From: Altimarinus sp041659565 | GTDB lineage: Bacteria > Patescibacteriota > Gracilibacteria > BD1-5 > UBA6164 | Assembly (NCBI GenBank): GCA_041659565.1 | Contig: JBAZXZ010000002.1 | Coordinates: forward strand, 124,001-188,000 | Reading direction: 5' to 3' | DNA: 64,000 nt | Part shown: piece by piece, positions 21,578-33,089 of the stretch | Position numbering within the stretch: the stretch's first letter is position 1 | Layout of the letters: each line of letters starts with the position of its first letter | Position numbers and translations under genes: made by a program | The notes under the pieces: model-generated | Database searches by the model: none | The model's input: only the letters and a program-made list of their open reading frames with translations | Told to the model about the DNA's origin: nothing

Positions 21578-22852
21578 TTATTTCAACTTCCCCACCACAA
21601 TCTCATTTCTCTTAACAATTCCTTCAATAATCTCAAAATTATCATTTGTAACTTCAATATAATTCTCAGTCCATCATTTGAACTGTCAATTTTTTACTGA
21701 TTCTATAAGCACTTCAAAAGTCTTTCCTTTTTGAGAATTTATAAACTCATTTCTCACTTTTTCTCATAATTCAGAAATCCTATTAAATCTATCTTTTTTA
21801 GTTTTTTCATCAATTTGATTTTTATAGCTTCAAGCTGGAACATTTTCCCCATATTTATGAGGAGAAAAAGTAAATGCATGAAGCTTTGTTATATTGTAAT
21901 CTTGCACTAAATTATAAGTATCTAGGAAGTCTTCTTCAGTTTCTCCAGGAAAACCAATAATTAGATCAGCTCATATACTGACTTCTACATTGTCTTCTCT
22001 TTTTATATTTCTAGTTTTTTCTAACATATCTTTTATGTATGCAGAATCATAATGCCTATGCATAGATTTGAGAATACTATCTGAACCAGATTGCAAAGAA
22101 AAGTGAAAATGTGGATAAATTCTCTTATTTCCAAACAATTTTAATAATTTATCATCGACAAATTCAGGTCATAGAGAACTAATCCTGATTCTTCTGATTT
22201 TAGTTTCATTTAAAATAGCTTCCACAAGTTCTGAAAGTCTTGAACCACTTAAATCATTTGTACTTTTTAATCACCAAGCTCACAAATTTACTCCTGTCAA
22301 AACTATTTCTTTTCAGCCAGCTTTTTCATATTCTATTATATCATTTAAAATTGCTTCCTTTTCTCTAAAAAAGTGAGCTCATCTTTTTTGAACTGTAAGA
22401 CAAAAAGTACAAAAACTATCACATCATGATTGGATTAAGATGAATTTTTTTGTGTAGATGGAAGTGTTTGGAATCACCCTACTCTCGCTATCACTCGAGC
22501 AATCCCCCTTATTAAGGTTGATTAAGGGGGATTTTTTACTGTTCACTAATTCTGGCTCCTCCGGCAATACTTCTATCCTGTCTTTGTATTGAGCTAATTC
22601 TTTATAAACTTCATAAAAAGTAGTTAGTACTTTTCATTTATCAAGTGAACCACATCAACTCAGGTATATTTTTTCATCTGGTTCAAGTTTTTTGATACTA
22701 TCAATCACAAATTTAACCCATTTCCTTTTTGCTTTATCAGTAACCACACAAGAAGCAATAAAAATACCTTTTTTTCATAGGAAAAAACCACTATTAAACC
22801 ATATATCAGTGTAGTATTTATTCACCTTACATCAAAATATTTTGTATTGCAT
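21578..22852 (-). CDS. mtaB: MtaB-like tRNA methylthiotransferase
   Basis: 424-residue radical-SAM methylthiotransferase, MiaB/MtaB family, which adds a methylthio group to t6A37 in tRNA. N-terminal domain: KIFGCKVNKYYTD (first cluster Cys), IASCVVTDKA and LSGCG. Radical-SAM cluster: QSGCDSFCTFC near residue 145. C-terminal TRAM-like domain with the end EGIVKRNEIVVGKLK. The GCKVN motif favours MtaB over MiaB. Between the domains are about 20 extra residues (KSPLINLNKGDCSSDSES) encoded by a repeat-like palindromic stretch. Its ATG is 48 bp after the dnaN stop on the same strand, with a terminator between. Confidence 0.92.
22474..22533. repeat. palindromic stretch inside mtaB
   Basis: Contains CTCTCGCTATCACTCGAG and the inverted repeat AATCCCCCTTA / TAAGGGGGATT. 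Composition differs from the rest of the gene and it encodes the linker between the two MtaB domains. Confidence 0.55.
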
Positions 22853-22867
22853 AGAGTGTGTGGTGTT

Positions 22868-22897
22868 AAAAAAATCCTTGAAAACAAGGATTTTAGT
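22868..22897 (-). terminator. terminator after dnaN
   Basis: Stem AAAATCCTTG / CAAGGATTTT with an AAAA loop (TTTT on the minus strand), followed on the minus strand by a T-run. It lies between the dnaN stop and the mtaB start. Confidence 0.85.
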
Positions 22898-22900
22898 AAA

Positions 22901-24019
22901 TTATATCTTAAGTGGCATAATTATATGTCTAAACTCTCCTTTTTGTTTTTTATCGTCTTCAATTGGTTTTATAAATACTGGAGATAAAGCATTTTCAAAA
23001 CTGATAGATATATGAGTTGATTCTATAACTCAAAGTACTTCTAAGAAATAAACTGAATTTATTCATATTATATTTTTTTCTCACTCTAAAAGTGCATCTA
23101 CTTTTACATCTCATTCTCAGATTTGAGATTCTCAAGTTTCTAGTACTATACTTTTATCATTAAAACTAATTCTTATACTATAATTATTTTCTTTACTTAT
23201 AAGATTAATTCTCCTCAATGCTTGAATCAAATCAACTCTATTAACTTCAACTTTTGTAGAATAAGTAGTTGGGAAAAAATTTGTATAATCTGGAAATTTA
23301 CCATTTAATAATCTAGAATAAACTTTTGTATTACCAAAGAAAAAACCAACTTGATTATGTCCTGAAATAATCTTTACATCATCAGTATCTTTAATTATAC
23401 CTTTTATCTCATATGCTGTTTTATTTGGGATAATTTGAGCAAAATTGATATCAAAAGTCTGCCCTAAATTTGTTCTGTATTCTGATAATCTAAAACTATC
23501 TGTTGAAGCGAAAACTATATCTTGATCTTTTAATTGTACATATAATCATGCTAAAGTTGGTCTTATATTTCATTCTGCACTAGAAAATATAGTTTTTTCA
23601 ATAGATTCTTTTAATATATTTCATTTTATATTAATATTTACTTCTTCTTTTATTGTAGGAATAAGTGGAAACTCTGTTGCATCTATTCATTTGATTTTAG
23701 TTTTTCAATTCTCAGTTTTTATCTGTAAATTATTTCCAGAAAGTAATTCTAGTTCTATTTCATCATCATTTATAAGAGAAATCAAACTTGTAAATAATTT
23801 ACTTGGAATTGCAAAACTTCATTCTGAAACGATTTTTATATCATCTTTTATTATATATTCTATAGCCATTTCAAGATTATTTGAAATCAAAACCATACTA
23901 CCATAATTTACTTTAAGCAAAATAGTTTCCAAAATCGGAGTAGTTGTAATATTTGCAACAGCATGATTTACGATATTCAGTCATTCTTTTAGTACACTGG
24001 ATTTAATTTGGAATTTCAT
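22901..24019 (-). CDS. dnaN: DNA polymerase III beta sliding clamp
   Basis: 372 residues, normal for the clamp. MKFQIKSSVLKEGLNIVNHA at the N-terminus, three repeated domains each opening with a similar strand-helix pattern, RPTLAGLYVQLKDQDIVFAS in domain 2 and the closing IIMPLKI, equivalent to the LLMPMRL end of other clamps. The clamp tethers polymerase to DNA. No dnaA is adjacent here. One UGA is in the conserved SGHNQVGF segment. Confidence 0.95.
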
Positions 24020-24119
24020 AGATAAGTTTGTTAAGATTAAATTTTTGACTTTTTAGTTTTACTTAATTTAATTCATTTTCTAATATTTTCAATATTTTTA
24101 AAAATTTGATGTTAAAAAC

Positions 24120-25112
24120 TTATTCAAAAGTCAAACTAATTTTTGGATTTTTGATAATTTCATACCTAATTATCTCTAAAAAATCTCTTAATTTTTCTCA
24201 TTTTAATATAATTTTGTGATAATAATTTCCATTTTTCTTAAATCATTTTGTTCATAGATTTATGTCTACTTTTTTATCTTCATTTGCTAAATCTAGTTTA
24301 TTTTTTAGTATTTTACAAAAATTTAGAGATTTTTCTTCATTTTTATCATAAGATTCCAAGATAGCCAAATCTGCATATGGTGGATAGGAAAATAGTTTTC
24401 TTTCTTCTAGGGTTTTTGTAACAAAATCTTTGTAATTGTATTCACTTATACTTTTAATTGTCTCATTTGAGCTTATAAATGTCTGAATAACTACTTCTTT
24501 GGATTCTCATTGTCTTCATCATCTACCTATTAATTGTCTTATATTGTTATAACTTATTTCTTCTATATTGTATTTTGGAACTGCTAATTCTTGTTCAAGT
24601 AATACAACAGCAATCAGAGATATATCAGCAAAATCAAATCCTGTTGTTATCATCTTTGTTCATATAATTATATCTGCTTCTTTTATGTTATCCAGGACTT
24701 TTTCTTTTTCACCTTTTGTTTTTATATTATCAGTATCAAATCTAAAAATATTTGCTTTTGTAAAATATTTTTTTAAATCTCGTTCTATTTGTTCAGTTCA
24801 AACTCCGACTTTTTGTAAATTATTTCAATTACATTTTTCACATCTCAAATCAATATCTTGAATAAAACCACACATATGACATATAAGTTTCGAAGGATTT
24901 TTATGAACTGATAGAGATACATCACAGTTTTTACATTTATACAAGTGAGCACAATCACTACAGCAAAGTGAGCTATACTCTCATCTACGATTTAAGTAAA
25001 TAATAGTTTTTTTTCATTGATTTAATGTTTCTTGTATTTTTTCAAGCAAAGTATTTGAAATATATCTACTCAATTTGCTTTGATCTCTCTGTAAATCAAC
25101 AATGTAATACAT
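24120..25112 (-). CDS. priA: PriA-like helicase, C-terminal half only
   Basis: 330 residues matching only the C-terminal half of primosomal helicase PriA (usually about 700-800). It opens MYYIVDLQRDQSKLSRYISN, equivalent to the segment after the DEAD-box domain. Zinc-binding region: CCSDCAHLYKCKNCDVSL, HMCG and CEKCN. Helicase motifs V and VI follow: GVGTEQIERDLKKYF, then QLIGRGGRQGESKEVV. The N-terminal DNA-binding domain and Walker A/B are missing: upstream, the frame meets a stop at 25143-25145 and no trace of them is seen before the next gene. Alternatives are a truncated gene or a family-specific half-length PriA. Confidence 0.75.
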
Positions 25113-25201
25113 AATAATTAATAATGAATAATTTTGACTTCATTATAAAGAAAAGTTTGAAGAAAGAAAGTTTATTATTGTAATGATTTTTTTTGAAAAA
25201 T

Positions 25202-26056
25202 TTATGATTTGAGTCCTAAAATATTTAAAATTCTTTTTATAATTCCTTCTTTTTCATCTTTTATTTCGTTTATTTCTCATTTATCAAAATATTGCAAAAA
25301 GTTTTTAATATGATTTCATAAATCAGTTATAGTTGCATACAAAACTCAATTCTCTATTTTTTGGAAAGATACATTCATTGAGTGCAAACTATTTTCTGGA
25401 ATATTTAAATTATTTTTTTTATTAATTTCTTTAATCATAAAAGAAACTATATCTTTTCATATCAAATTATCTGATTCAAAATCATTTTCAGTTTGAATTC
25501 ATGGTTGTATTTCAGGAATTATAGATATTGATGAAGTTTCATTTCAATATATATTTTCTTTTGAAAGTTTATGAACATCAAATTCAATTTTGTTAAATTT
25601 TTCTCAATTTAATTCTCAATCTAATTCAATTTTATAAGGTTCATTTGCCAATCAATTTTGTATCTCATGATATTTAGATATAACATCTTTTCAAAGATGA
25701 TAATATATTTTTAGTATTTTATTTGTTCATTTTATCCTAAAAACACTAGAATCAGAAGAAAACTCCAAATCATGTGTTTTAAATCAATCCATTTTTAATG
25801 TCTTATAATCCATTACATAAATAGGTTCCAACTCTAATCATAATTCATTTGATATAAACTCTACATCAGTATATTGTTTAAATAATTCAATATTTTTTCT
25901 TTTTCTTTCTTTATTTTTCTCTTGTATTTCTTCAAATGACAGTTTTTTTTCTGATTTTAGATCTGGCTCAATATATTTATATCATCATAAAAAATTTAAT
26001 ATCTTTTTTATTTCTTCTTCAGATAATATTTCTCAGTTTTGTTCTAATTTATTCAT
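25202..26056 (-). CDS. hypothetical protein, 284 residues
   Basis: Soluble charged protein beginning MNKLEQNGEILSEEEIKKIL. The central part (DSSVFRIKGTNKILKIYY) looks like beta strands, with a C-terminal helical part ending KRILNILGLKS. No known motif. It is in line with the PriA-like gene, 89 bp upstream on the same strand, but a shared role is not shown. Many UGA glycines support it as a real gene. Confidence 0.75.
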
Positions 26057-26220
26057 AATAAATAATTAATATATATCTATTAAAATAATATTATATTTTT
26101 ATAAAAATATCAAATATATTGGCTAATTTATAGTTAATTAATAAAGTAAAAGTTTATTAAAAAATGTTTTTTATAAAAACTTTAAAAAACTTTTGCTTAT
26201 TTTTAATTTTTATATAAAAT

Positions 26221-26248
26221 TTGCTCACTTTAATATTACTTATATAAT
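26221..26248 (+). promoter_or_regulatory. promoter upstream of rplY
   Basis: TTGCTC and TATAAT with a 16-bp spacer, 12 bp before the ATG. The closeness implies a very short leader. Confidence 0.5.
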
Positions 26249-26259
26249 TCATAAAGCAT

Positions 26260-26886
26260 ATGAAAAAAATCGAATTAACAGCTGAAATCAGAAATACAGA
26301 TGAGAAATTAAGCGCCATCAGAAAAAACAAACAAGTTCCATGAGTTGTTTATGGACATCACCAAGAACCTATAAGCTTGAAAGTTAACAATTCAGATATG
26401 GTTAAAATTATTAATACTGTTTGAAAAAGTCATATAATTTCTCTTGAAGTTTGAAAAAAGAAAATATCTGTTTTGATACAAGAAATGCAAAAACATCCAG
26501 TAAGATGAGATTTTACTCATATAGATTTTTATGCTATTACAGAATGAGAAAAATTACATACACATATTCCTTTGAATTTTGTATGAGAAAGTGAAGCTAA
26601 AAAATTATGAGCAATCTTAGAAGAACATATAAAAGAAATTGAAGTTAAATGTCTTAGTAAAGATTTAGTTGATAGTATCGATGTTGATTTAAGTTCATTA
26701 AAAGAATTCAATGATGTTATAAGAGTAAGTGATTTAAAAATAGACTCTTCTAAATTTGATTTAATAACTAAAGCTGATGATATTGTTGTAATTGCCTCTG
26801 AACCAGCTGTACAAAAAGTTGAAGAACCAGTTGTTGTTGCTACTACTCCAGAAGAAGACAAAACAAAAACTACTGAAGAAAAATAA
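26260..26886 (+). CDS. rplY: 50S ribosomal protein bL25 (CTC type)
   Basis: 208 residues, the long CTC form of bL25, which binds 5S rRNA. MKKIELTAEIRNTDEKLSAI, then VPGVVYGHHQEPISLKVNNS, and VRGDFTHIDFYAITEGEKLH are the family landmarks of the N-terminal domain. The C-terminal TL5 domain and an acidic tail (EEDKTKTTEEK) complete it. The Gly of VPGVVYG is UGA. A 12-bp stem-loop follows. Confidence 0.95.
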
Positions 26887-26913
26887 TTTAAACTAATGCA
26901 AATAAAAAAACTT

Positions 26914-26947
26914 ATAAGACCGGTCTATAATATATGACCGGTCTTAT
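26914..26947 (+). terminator. stem-loop after rplY
   Basis: Perfect 12-bp stem ATAAGACCGGTC / GACCGGTCTTAT with a 10-nt loop. No T-run follows, so it may attenuate or stabilise rather than end transcription. Confidence 0.6.
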
Positions 26948-26981
26948 GCTGAATAATATTTAATACTTAAAATATAAGAAA

Positions 26982-27302
26982 ATGAAAACAATAATATTTT
27001 GAGAATGAGAAGACTCTTTAAAGTTAAAAGAATTAGTAATTTCTTGTTTAGAAGATTTATGATTAAATGATTTTATAGAAATTGAAATATCTAATTCAGA
27101 TGAATTAAAACAAGAATTATCAATAACAAAAACTCCCGCTTTAATTATTGAAGAAGAAAGTATTGAATTTAAAGATATGATTTTTGAATGACAAATACCT
27201 CCTGAAGATGAGATAAAATCTATGTTTATAAGTATAATTTGATGAAGTTCCGATTCATCTTGTTCTCCCATAAAATGTAGCAGTTGATGCAGTTGTGGAT
27301 AG
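26982..27302 (+). CDS. thioredoxin-fold small protein with a Cys-rich tail
   Basis: 106 residues. Alternating strand-helix pattern (MKTIIFGEGEDSLKLKELVI, then DFIEIEISNSDELKQELSIT, KTPALIIEEESIEF) fits a redox-active-disulfide/thioredoxin-like fold with its cis-Pro (TPAL). The usual CxxC after the first strand is replaced by GEDS, so disulfide activity at that site is doubtful. The C-terminus carries six cysteines in CSPIKCSSGCSCG plus nearby residues, which suggests metal binding. Function is not established. Confidence 0.65.
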
Positions 27303-27313
27303 AATTTTATTAC

Positions 27314-27354
27314 AAAAAAAGAACTGAAATTAATTAAATCTCAGTTCTTTTTTT
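27314..27354. terminator. bidirectional terminator
   Basis: AAAAAAAGAACTGA / TCAGTTCTTTTTTT stem between convergent genes. Confidence 0.85.
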
Positions 27355-27369
27355 ATTTTTACATAAAAA

Positions 27370-28794
27370 TTATTCTGTCACTGTAGCTCCTCAATTTGTT
27401 TCAACAAGTTTAGTTTTCTTGATTATTACATATGAATTTGAATATATAAGTTTTCATCACTCTCAGTAATATTTAACTTCATAGACATTTGTTCAATCTT
27501 TGAGATTATCATTATCTACTGCTGCATGATATCTCCAAGTAGTTCAATTAAAACTACCAAGTGTAAATCAATTTACTATTACTTTTGTAACAATTCATGC
27601 TGGTACTTGTCATCTTATAGTAACAAATGATTCTGTTGTAGTATAAGGAGTAGATCATGGCTCTGTAAATATAAATTTACTTCAATCAACTTGATAATTC
27701 TTTACTGATGTTCAAGTTGTATCAGCTGTTGTTGTAGAAGATGTAGTTTCTTGAATAATTGGTCAATTATAATATAGAGTATACACAACTTTAGAAATAA
27801 CATTACCATCTGTATCATAAAGTTTAAAAACTAAATCATTTTCTTTTTTTGTAAGAGTAACTGTTCAAAAAGAAAAAGTCTTAAGTTCAGTATTTAACTT
27901 AGCCTTAACTCAATCAAGAGTTATAGAAGAAACAAAATCATTATAATATTTTCAAGATAAAGCAACTTTACTTGTATCTAAAACAATTTCATCTCTCAAA
28001 TCGTCAAGTTCTATAGCAGAGGTAGATAAAGTTCAAGTAGATACTGTACTTCAAGTTGATCATGAAGAAGAAAGTAAACTACCACTTAAAAAAGAGTCTC
28101 AATTATTTTTTACATACCATACACTATTTTTAAAAAAATCATCTACATTATCTTTTGATAAAGCTAAATCGACATCTTTATTTGATGCATCTTGATTTGA
28201 AATAGTAAGTTTTTGTAGATTTCAAAGAAGTGTTTTCTTTCAAGCTAAATTAGATACTTCTGCAGATCAAGAAATAACATACACAGTACTAAGTGCTTCA
28301 TTTTGATTTAAAGAAATTATACTTCAAGCTGATATTTTTACTTTTGTATAAATAGTATCAATTGTAAATCATTTTTTTGCATCTATCCATAAATCAGATG
28401 AAATTAGTTTGAATTGAGAATTCTTATCTAATTCCAATTCTCACATCTTATTTAATTTAAATGTTCCTACTCCATTATATTCTATAGTTGTAGTTCATTC
28501 CTTAACTACCAATTTTTGAGTTGGTTCTAAGTTAGCTTCTCAACTTATAAGCTTTTTATCTTCTTTTTCTGACATTATATATGCTTCTGATTCAGCATCG
28601 TCAAGTTTAACTACAACTTTTGAATTAGTTATTCCAGTTGATGACTTTGTAGTAGTTGTATTATCATCTCATCAAGAGAAAACACTATATAAAATTATTA
28701 TTATTATAAAAATTCACACTATTGGAATTAAATAATCTTTGATTGTTTTTTTTACTTTATTTCTCCTCGAATTATATGTAATTCTACTACTCAT
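27370..28794 (-). CDS. membrane-anchored FecR-like surface protein
   Basis: 474 residues. A short cytoplasmic basic N-terminus (MSSRITYNSRRNKVKKTIKD), one membrane span (YLIPIVGIFIIIIILYSVF), then an extracellular part. The region KLNKMGELELDKNSQFKLIS, then SAGSIISLNQNEALSTVYVI resembles the FecR-type beta-sandwich. Ser/Thr-rich linkers (SGSTGSTVSTGTLSTS) and a C-terminal bacterial-Ig-like part (GTNVYEVKYYGEGGKLIYSN) follow. Likely envelope-bound; ligand unknown. Transcribed divergently from the protease gene at 28936. Confidence 0.8.
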
Positions 28795-28935
28795 ATTAAT
28801 AAATATTATAGAATATAAAAATATAAATTAATAATATAAAAAAAAATGAAAAAAACAAATTAAAATATTAGAAAAACTTTGCTAAATATTTTAATATTAT
28901 ATAATCAAATTGTTTTTATTAATTAATAAAAAAAT

Positions 28936-31671
28936 ATGCTTAAAAACAAAATTGTTTCTTTGTTTATTTTAATAATTATGTTATCAAGTTTTTTACCTAC
29001 AAAAGCAGCAGAAACTAACATAAATATTTCTCCTGTTGTACAAGTTATATCCTATTATGATATATATGGTAAATATCCTATGATGATGTGATGGGGATCA
29101 GCTTCTGTAATAACAAAAGATTGAGTAATAATAAGTAATGATCATGTGGTCGATGATGGAAAATGAGCTTTAGCATCAGCATTTTCTATATGTATTACTA
29201 AAAAATTAAGTGAAAAACCGTCTTGTGATTACACAGCTAGTTTAATTACTCGTGATGATAAACTTGATATATCAATTTTGAGAATAGATCCAATTGATAT
29301 ATATGGAAATAAAGTTGATTATACAAAGTTCAAAACTATAGATATAGATTATGATTATGAACCAAAGAATCAAGATGAAACTGTAGCTGTATGATACCCT
29401 CGGATATGAGCTGACACTATAAGTGAGACAAAATGAATAGTGAGTTGAGTAAGTGAATATAATTGATATAAATATATAAAAACAGATACTTTAATCGCTT
29501 GATGAAATTCTGGTTGAGCTTTTATAAGAAACTGAAAACTTATATGAATTCCTACTTTTGGAATTGGTTGATGAGATAGTATGTGATATGCTCTATCAAT
29601 AAGTGAAGCAAAAGATTTCATAGAGGGAAATAAAATAAAAGATTCAACAAAAAATCCTATAACTAATCTAATTGATTTTAATTCTTACAGAAAAAATATA
29701 GAAAATATAAATTCCTCTTTTAGTTTAAAAGATGATATTTTTGATATAAAATTACTTCCTGATTATCAAGTATCTAATTATATCAAAAATACAACTTTAA
29801 ACATAGAACTAAAAAAACAAAAAGACACATGAGTTAGTTATTTATCAATTTATGTAGAAAAATGACCTAAATTAGATACTGATAAAAAGAAATTTTATTA
29901 TTTTGAAAAAGAATGATTTTATAATAAAAACTGGCAAAAACTTCTTAAAAAAAATATTTCTTGAATAGAATTTTATTATCCTGTTGATAAAACAGATTTA
30001 TCAGCTTGAGATAGTAATTGGTGAAATAGTTATAAAGCAGTAATTTGAGAATATATAATCACTATAGATTTACAAGCTCCAACATATGATGAAAAAAGAA
30101 ACAAAGAAGTAAAAAAAGAAATTGATTCAGTACTTGCATCTATAAAAATAAATAAAGATAATGTACAAAAGGTAAATACAAATTTTTCTACAAATGAACC
30201 AAAAATAGATATAACTGATTTTACAAGTACTTTTTCTGATACTTGAAGATATAGATTTTATCTTTGAGATAATTTATATGAATATACTGATATATATCTA
30301 AATGAACTTGTAGAATATAATTGAAAATGAAAATCTGCAAAAGAAATCTTTGATGTACAATTAAAAGATGTTGATAAATCTCAAAAGTCTATAATAAACT
30401 TTAAATGACTTGATTGATTTATTAATTGTTCTTGAAATTGAAGTATTGAGTCTTATTATAATTATTACAATTACTATGATAATTATACTCCTGTTGATGA
30501 AAATTGAAATACGATTGAATTAGAATCTTGTGATATCAATATATTTTTTCCATTAAACAAAGAATTGAATAGACAAAATTATCTATCTGTTTCAATGAAA
30601 TCACTTAAAAATAATAAAATAAAAAATCTTGATAAAATTATCAAATTTATAACTGAAAATATTGATGTTTACAGTAATTCTAATGAGGTAAATATCCCAA
30701 ATATATTAAAAAGTGTAAGTGATTTAAAATTTAGTGATATCAAAAAACAATCTACAGCTTACAAAAACTTTTTATCACTTCTTGTTAGATACAATATGAT
30801 TGAAAATAAAGACAAGTTTGAAGGTAATAGTCCTATAACTTGGTGAGAGTTTCTTGATATGTATGTGAGATGGATATTTAATTACAATACAGATACAAAA
30901 ATTTGTAATAAAATAGATTATACATGCAAATTTAGTAATTATAAAGTTACAATTAATTGAAAAGAAGTTTCTCTTGATTCTATATTTAAAGATATATGAG
31001 TTGATAATTACAATGATTTTATTGATACAAATAAAATCAATAGTGGTACAAATTATTCTAACTTTTTATTTGATAAATCTTTTTTTGATAGAGTTTTATT
31101 ATACAAATTAGCTGGAATAAATGATTTATGAGAATACACTACTGAAAATATTGCAAATTTTGAAAAAAACTCAAGTGAAGAATTATATGCTACTTCAAAG
31201 AAAAAAATTGAAAATTTTATAAACACTATTTACTGAAATAAAAAGATCTTAATTTCTGATTTTTATAAAAATTATGAAATTAATTTATTTACACAGAAAA
31301 CATTGGTATACTACCCTAACCAAAATAAATTATTATTGATAAATTCTCTTAATAATGAGAAGATTTCTTTTGCATCGATACAATCAAAAAAAGAAAAAGA
31401 GTTCAAAGATTTTTATGAGGCTGCAAGCAAATGTTATGAGAAAAAAACATATTTAGAATATTATAATTGTAATAAAGAATGATATACAAAATATAATAAT
31501 TATACAAAAAAATATAATGAGATAAATGAGAATGAATGATATTATTACTACCCATTATCTAAAGCTGAAGCTATTAAACAAATTTTTAGCCAAGTTGATT
31601 TTGGTTTATTTGATACAGATTTAGCTAAGAAAAAAGACACAGAAGTTGAAAGTAACAACTCAGAGGAATAA
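28936..31671 (+). CDS. secreted HtrA-like trypsin-fold serine protease with large C-terminal region
   Basis: 911 residues. Signal peptide MLKNKIVSLFILIIMLSSFL ending PTKAAE. Trypsin-like domain: GWGSASVITKDGVIISNDHV (catalytic His), DDKLDISILRID (Asp), IAGGNSGGAFI (Ser), residues about 45-225. The rest, about 680 residues, has no recognised domain (no PDZ seen); its tail is rich in Tyr, Asn and Lys, with a few Cys. It would act outside the membrane, perhaps in quality control or in processing surface proteins. UGA glycines occur in the catalytic Ser region. Confidence 0.88.
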
Positions 31672-31713
31672 TTATTCAAAAAATAAAAACTATTTAATTA
31701 TGTGAACTGCCAG

Positions 31714-31758
31714 CCAAAAGTAGAATAGAAATAAAAAACATATTCTACTTTTTTTTGG
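31714..31758 (+). terminator. terminator after the protease gene
   Basis: CCAAAAGTAGAATA / TATTCTACTTTTTTTTGG stem-loop, 43 bp after the stop. Confidence 0.85.
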
Positions 31759-31934
31759 TAAAAAAATATAAAATTTTATTATTTACATATAAAATAATTC
31801 ATAAGTCAAACTAGTTTATAAAAAAATAATATTGAAAATAGTCAAATCAGTTTTATAAAAAAATTTGTAAATCACTTTTTTTAATTATAATAGGCTTACT
31901 TTAATTTTATTTATTATATAATAATATACACAAT

Positions 31935-32210
31935 ATGAAAAAATTATTAAGTTTAAGTTTAGCCTTAATTTTGGCTTTGTCTCTTGCTTCTTGTAATAAA
32001 CAAGCTACTGATACTACTACTACTGAAACTACTACTACTGAAACTCCTGCTACTGATGCTACTACTACTACTGAATCTACTACTACTGAATCTACTACTG
32101 AAACTCCTGCTACTGATGCTACTGATGCTACTACTACTACTGATACTACTACTGAAACTACTACTGAAACTCCTGCTACTGATGCTACTACTACTGAAAC
32201 TACTAACTAG
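31935..32210 (+). CDS. Thr-rich repetitive lipoprotein
   Basis: 91 residues. Lipoprotein signal MKKLLSLSLALILALSLASC with lipobox LASC (Cys at residue 20). The mature part is made of degenerate repeats of TTTT/TTES and ETPATDAT, almost only Thr, Glu, Ala, Asp, Pro. The DNA is a run of ACT triplets, so a second frame is also open (Leu-rich) but lacks a signal; it is a shadow. No UGA is used. A strong terminator follows. Probably a surface spacer or stalk. Confidence 0.8.
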   Translation: MKKLLSLSLALILALSLASCNKQATDTTTTETTTTETPATDATTTTESTTTESTTETPATDATDATTTTDTTTETTTETPATDATTTETTN

Positions 32211-32225
32211 TTTTAAGTTATCTTT

Positions 32226-32260
32226 AAAAACACTAAGTTCAACGACTTAGTGTTTTTTTT
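32226..32260 (+). terminator. terminator after lipoprotein gene
   Basis: AAAAACACTAAGT / ACTTAGTGTTTTTTTT stem with a 6-nt loop. Confidence 0.88.
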
Positions 32261-32296
32261 GTTTTTAAAATTTTGCTTTTAAAATTAAGATTATAC

Positions 32297-32890
32297 TTAT
32301 CTAATATTTTTTATAACATATTGTAGTATTTCTCACATTTCTTTTATTTCTTTTGGTAATTCACATAAGACTTCATCTATTTTATGTGAATCGTATCACA
32401 TATTTATCAGACTACTTTTAATCTGTTTATCAATATCATTCAATATAATATTATTTTCTATATTACTACTATTGATATGTAAATTATTTTTAATAAAATC
32501 TTTGTCTTTCAATTCTAAAATAACTTTTTCAGCCATTTTTTTTCATATTCACTTAGCTTGACTAAAAAAATTTGTATCTTCAATTTTTATTGCATTAAAA
32601 ATATTTGAACTTCATAAATCGAGTAAATTTAGAGCTGATCTTCATCATACTCAAGAAACTTTTGTAAACTCAATAAATAATAATTTGTCTTGTTTATCCA
32701 AAAAACCATAAAGACTCTGTGTATTTTCTGTTATATTGTGATATATATATAAATCTATTTCATCTCAAAGTAATATCTTTGAGTGAGTTAATTCATTAAT
32801 ATTTACCTCATAACCAATTCAACAATTTGTTAAGATATTACATTTACCAGTATCTAAATCAAAAATTTTCCCAGATAAAAATGAAATCAT
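32297..32890 (-). CDS. ruvA: Holliday junction DNA helicase subunit RuvA
   Basis: 197 residues. RuvA tetramers bind Holliday junctions and load RuvB. OB domain MISFLSGKIFDLDTGKCNIL and VNINELTHSK, helix-hairpin-helix region KVSGVGGRSALNLL and AKGIGKKMAEKVILELKD, and the C-terminal RuvB-binding domain ending ILQYVIKNIR. Several of the HhH glycines are UGA. It converges on the lipoprotein terminator. Confidence 0.93.
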
Positions 32891-33089
32891 AAATTAGGGA
32901 TTAAGAGATAATCTTTTACATAAGTTTATAAAAAAACAGTAAAAAGTAAATTTATTTTTAAAATATATTTTGATTATTTTAAATAATTTATTATAGTCTC
33001 TTTTATTAATTTTTTTTTAATATATTTTAGTATACTAATATGAAGACTTAATAGTAATATACTAGTATTATTTTTTAATTTTTAAAATT

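Noticed and set aside
31984..32250. Leu-rich ORF overlapping the lipoprotein gene
   Set aside because: Shadow frame of the ACT-triplet tract; the other frame has a clear lipobox.
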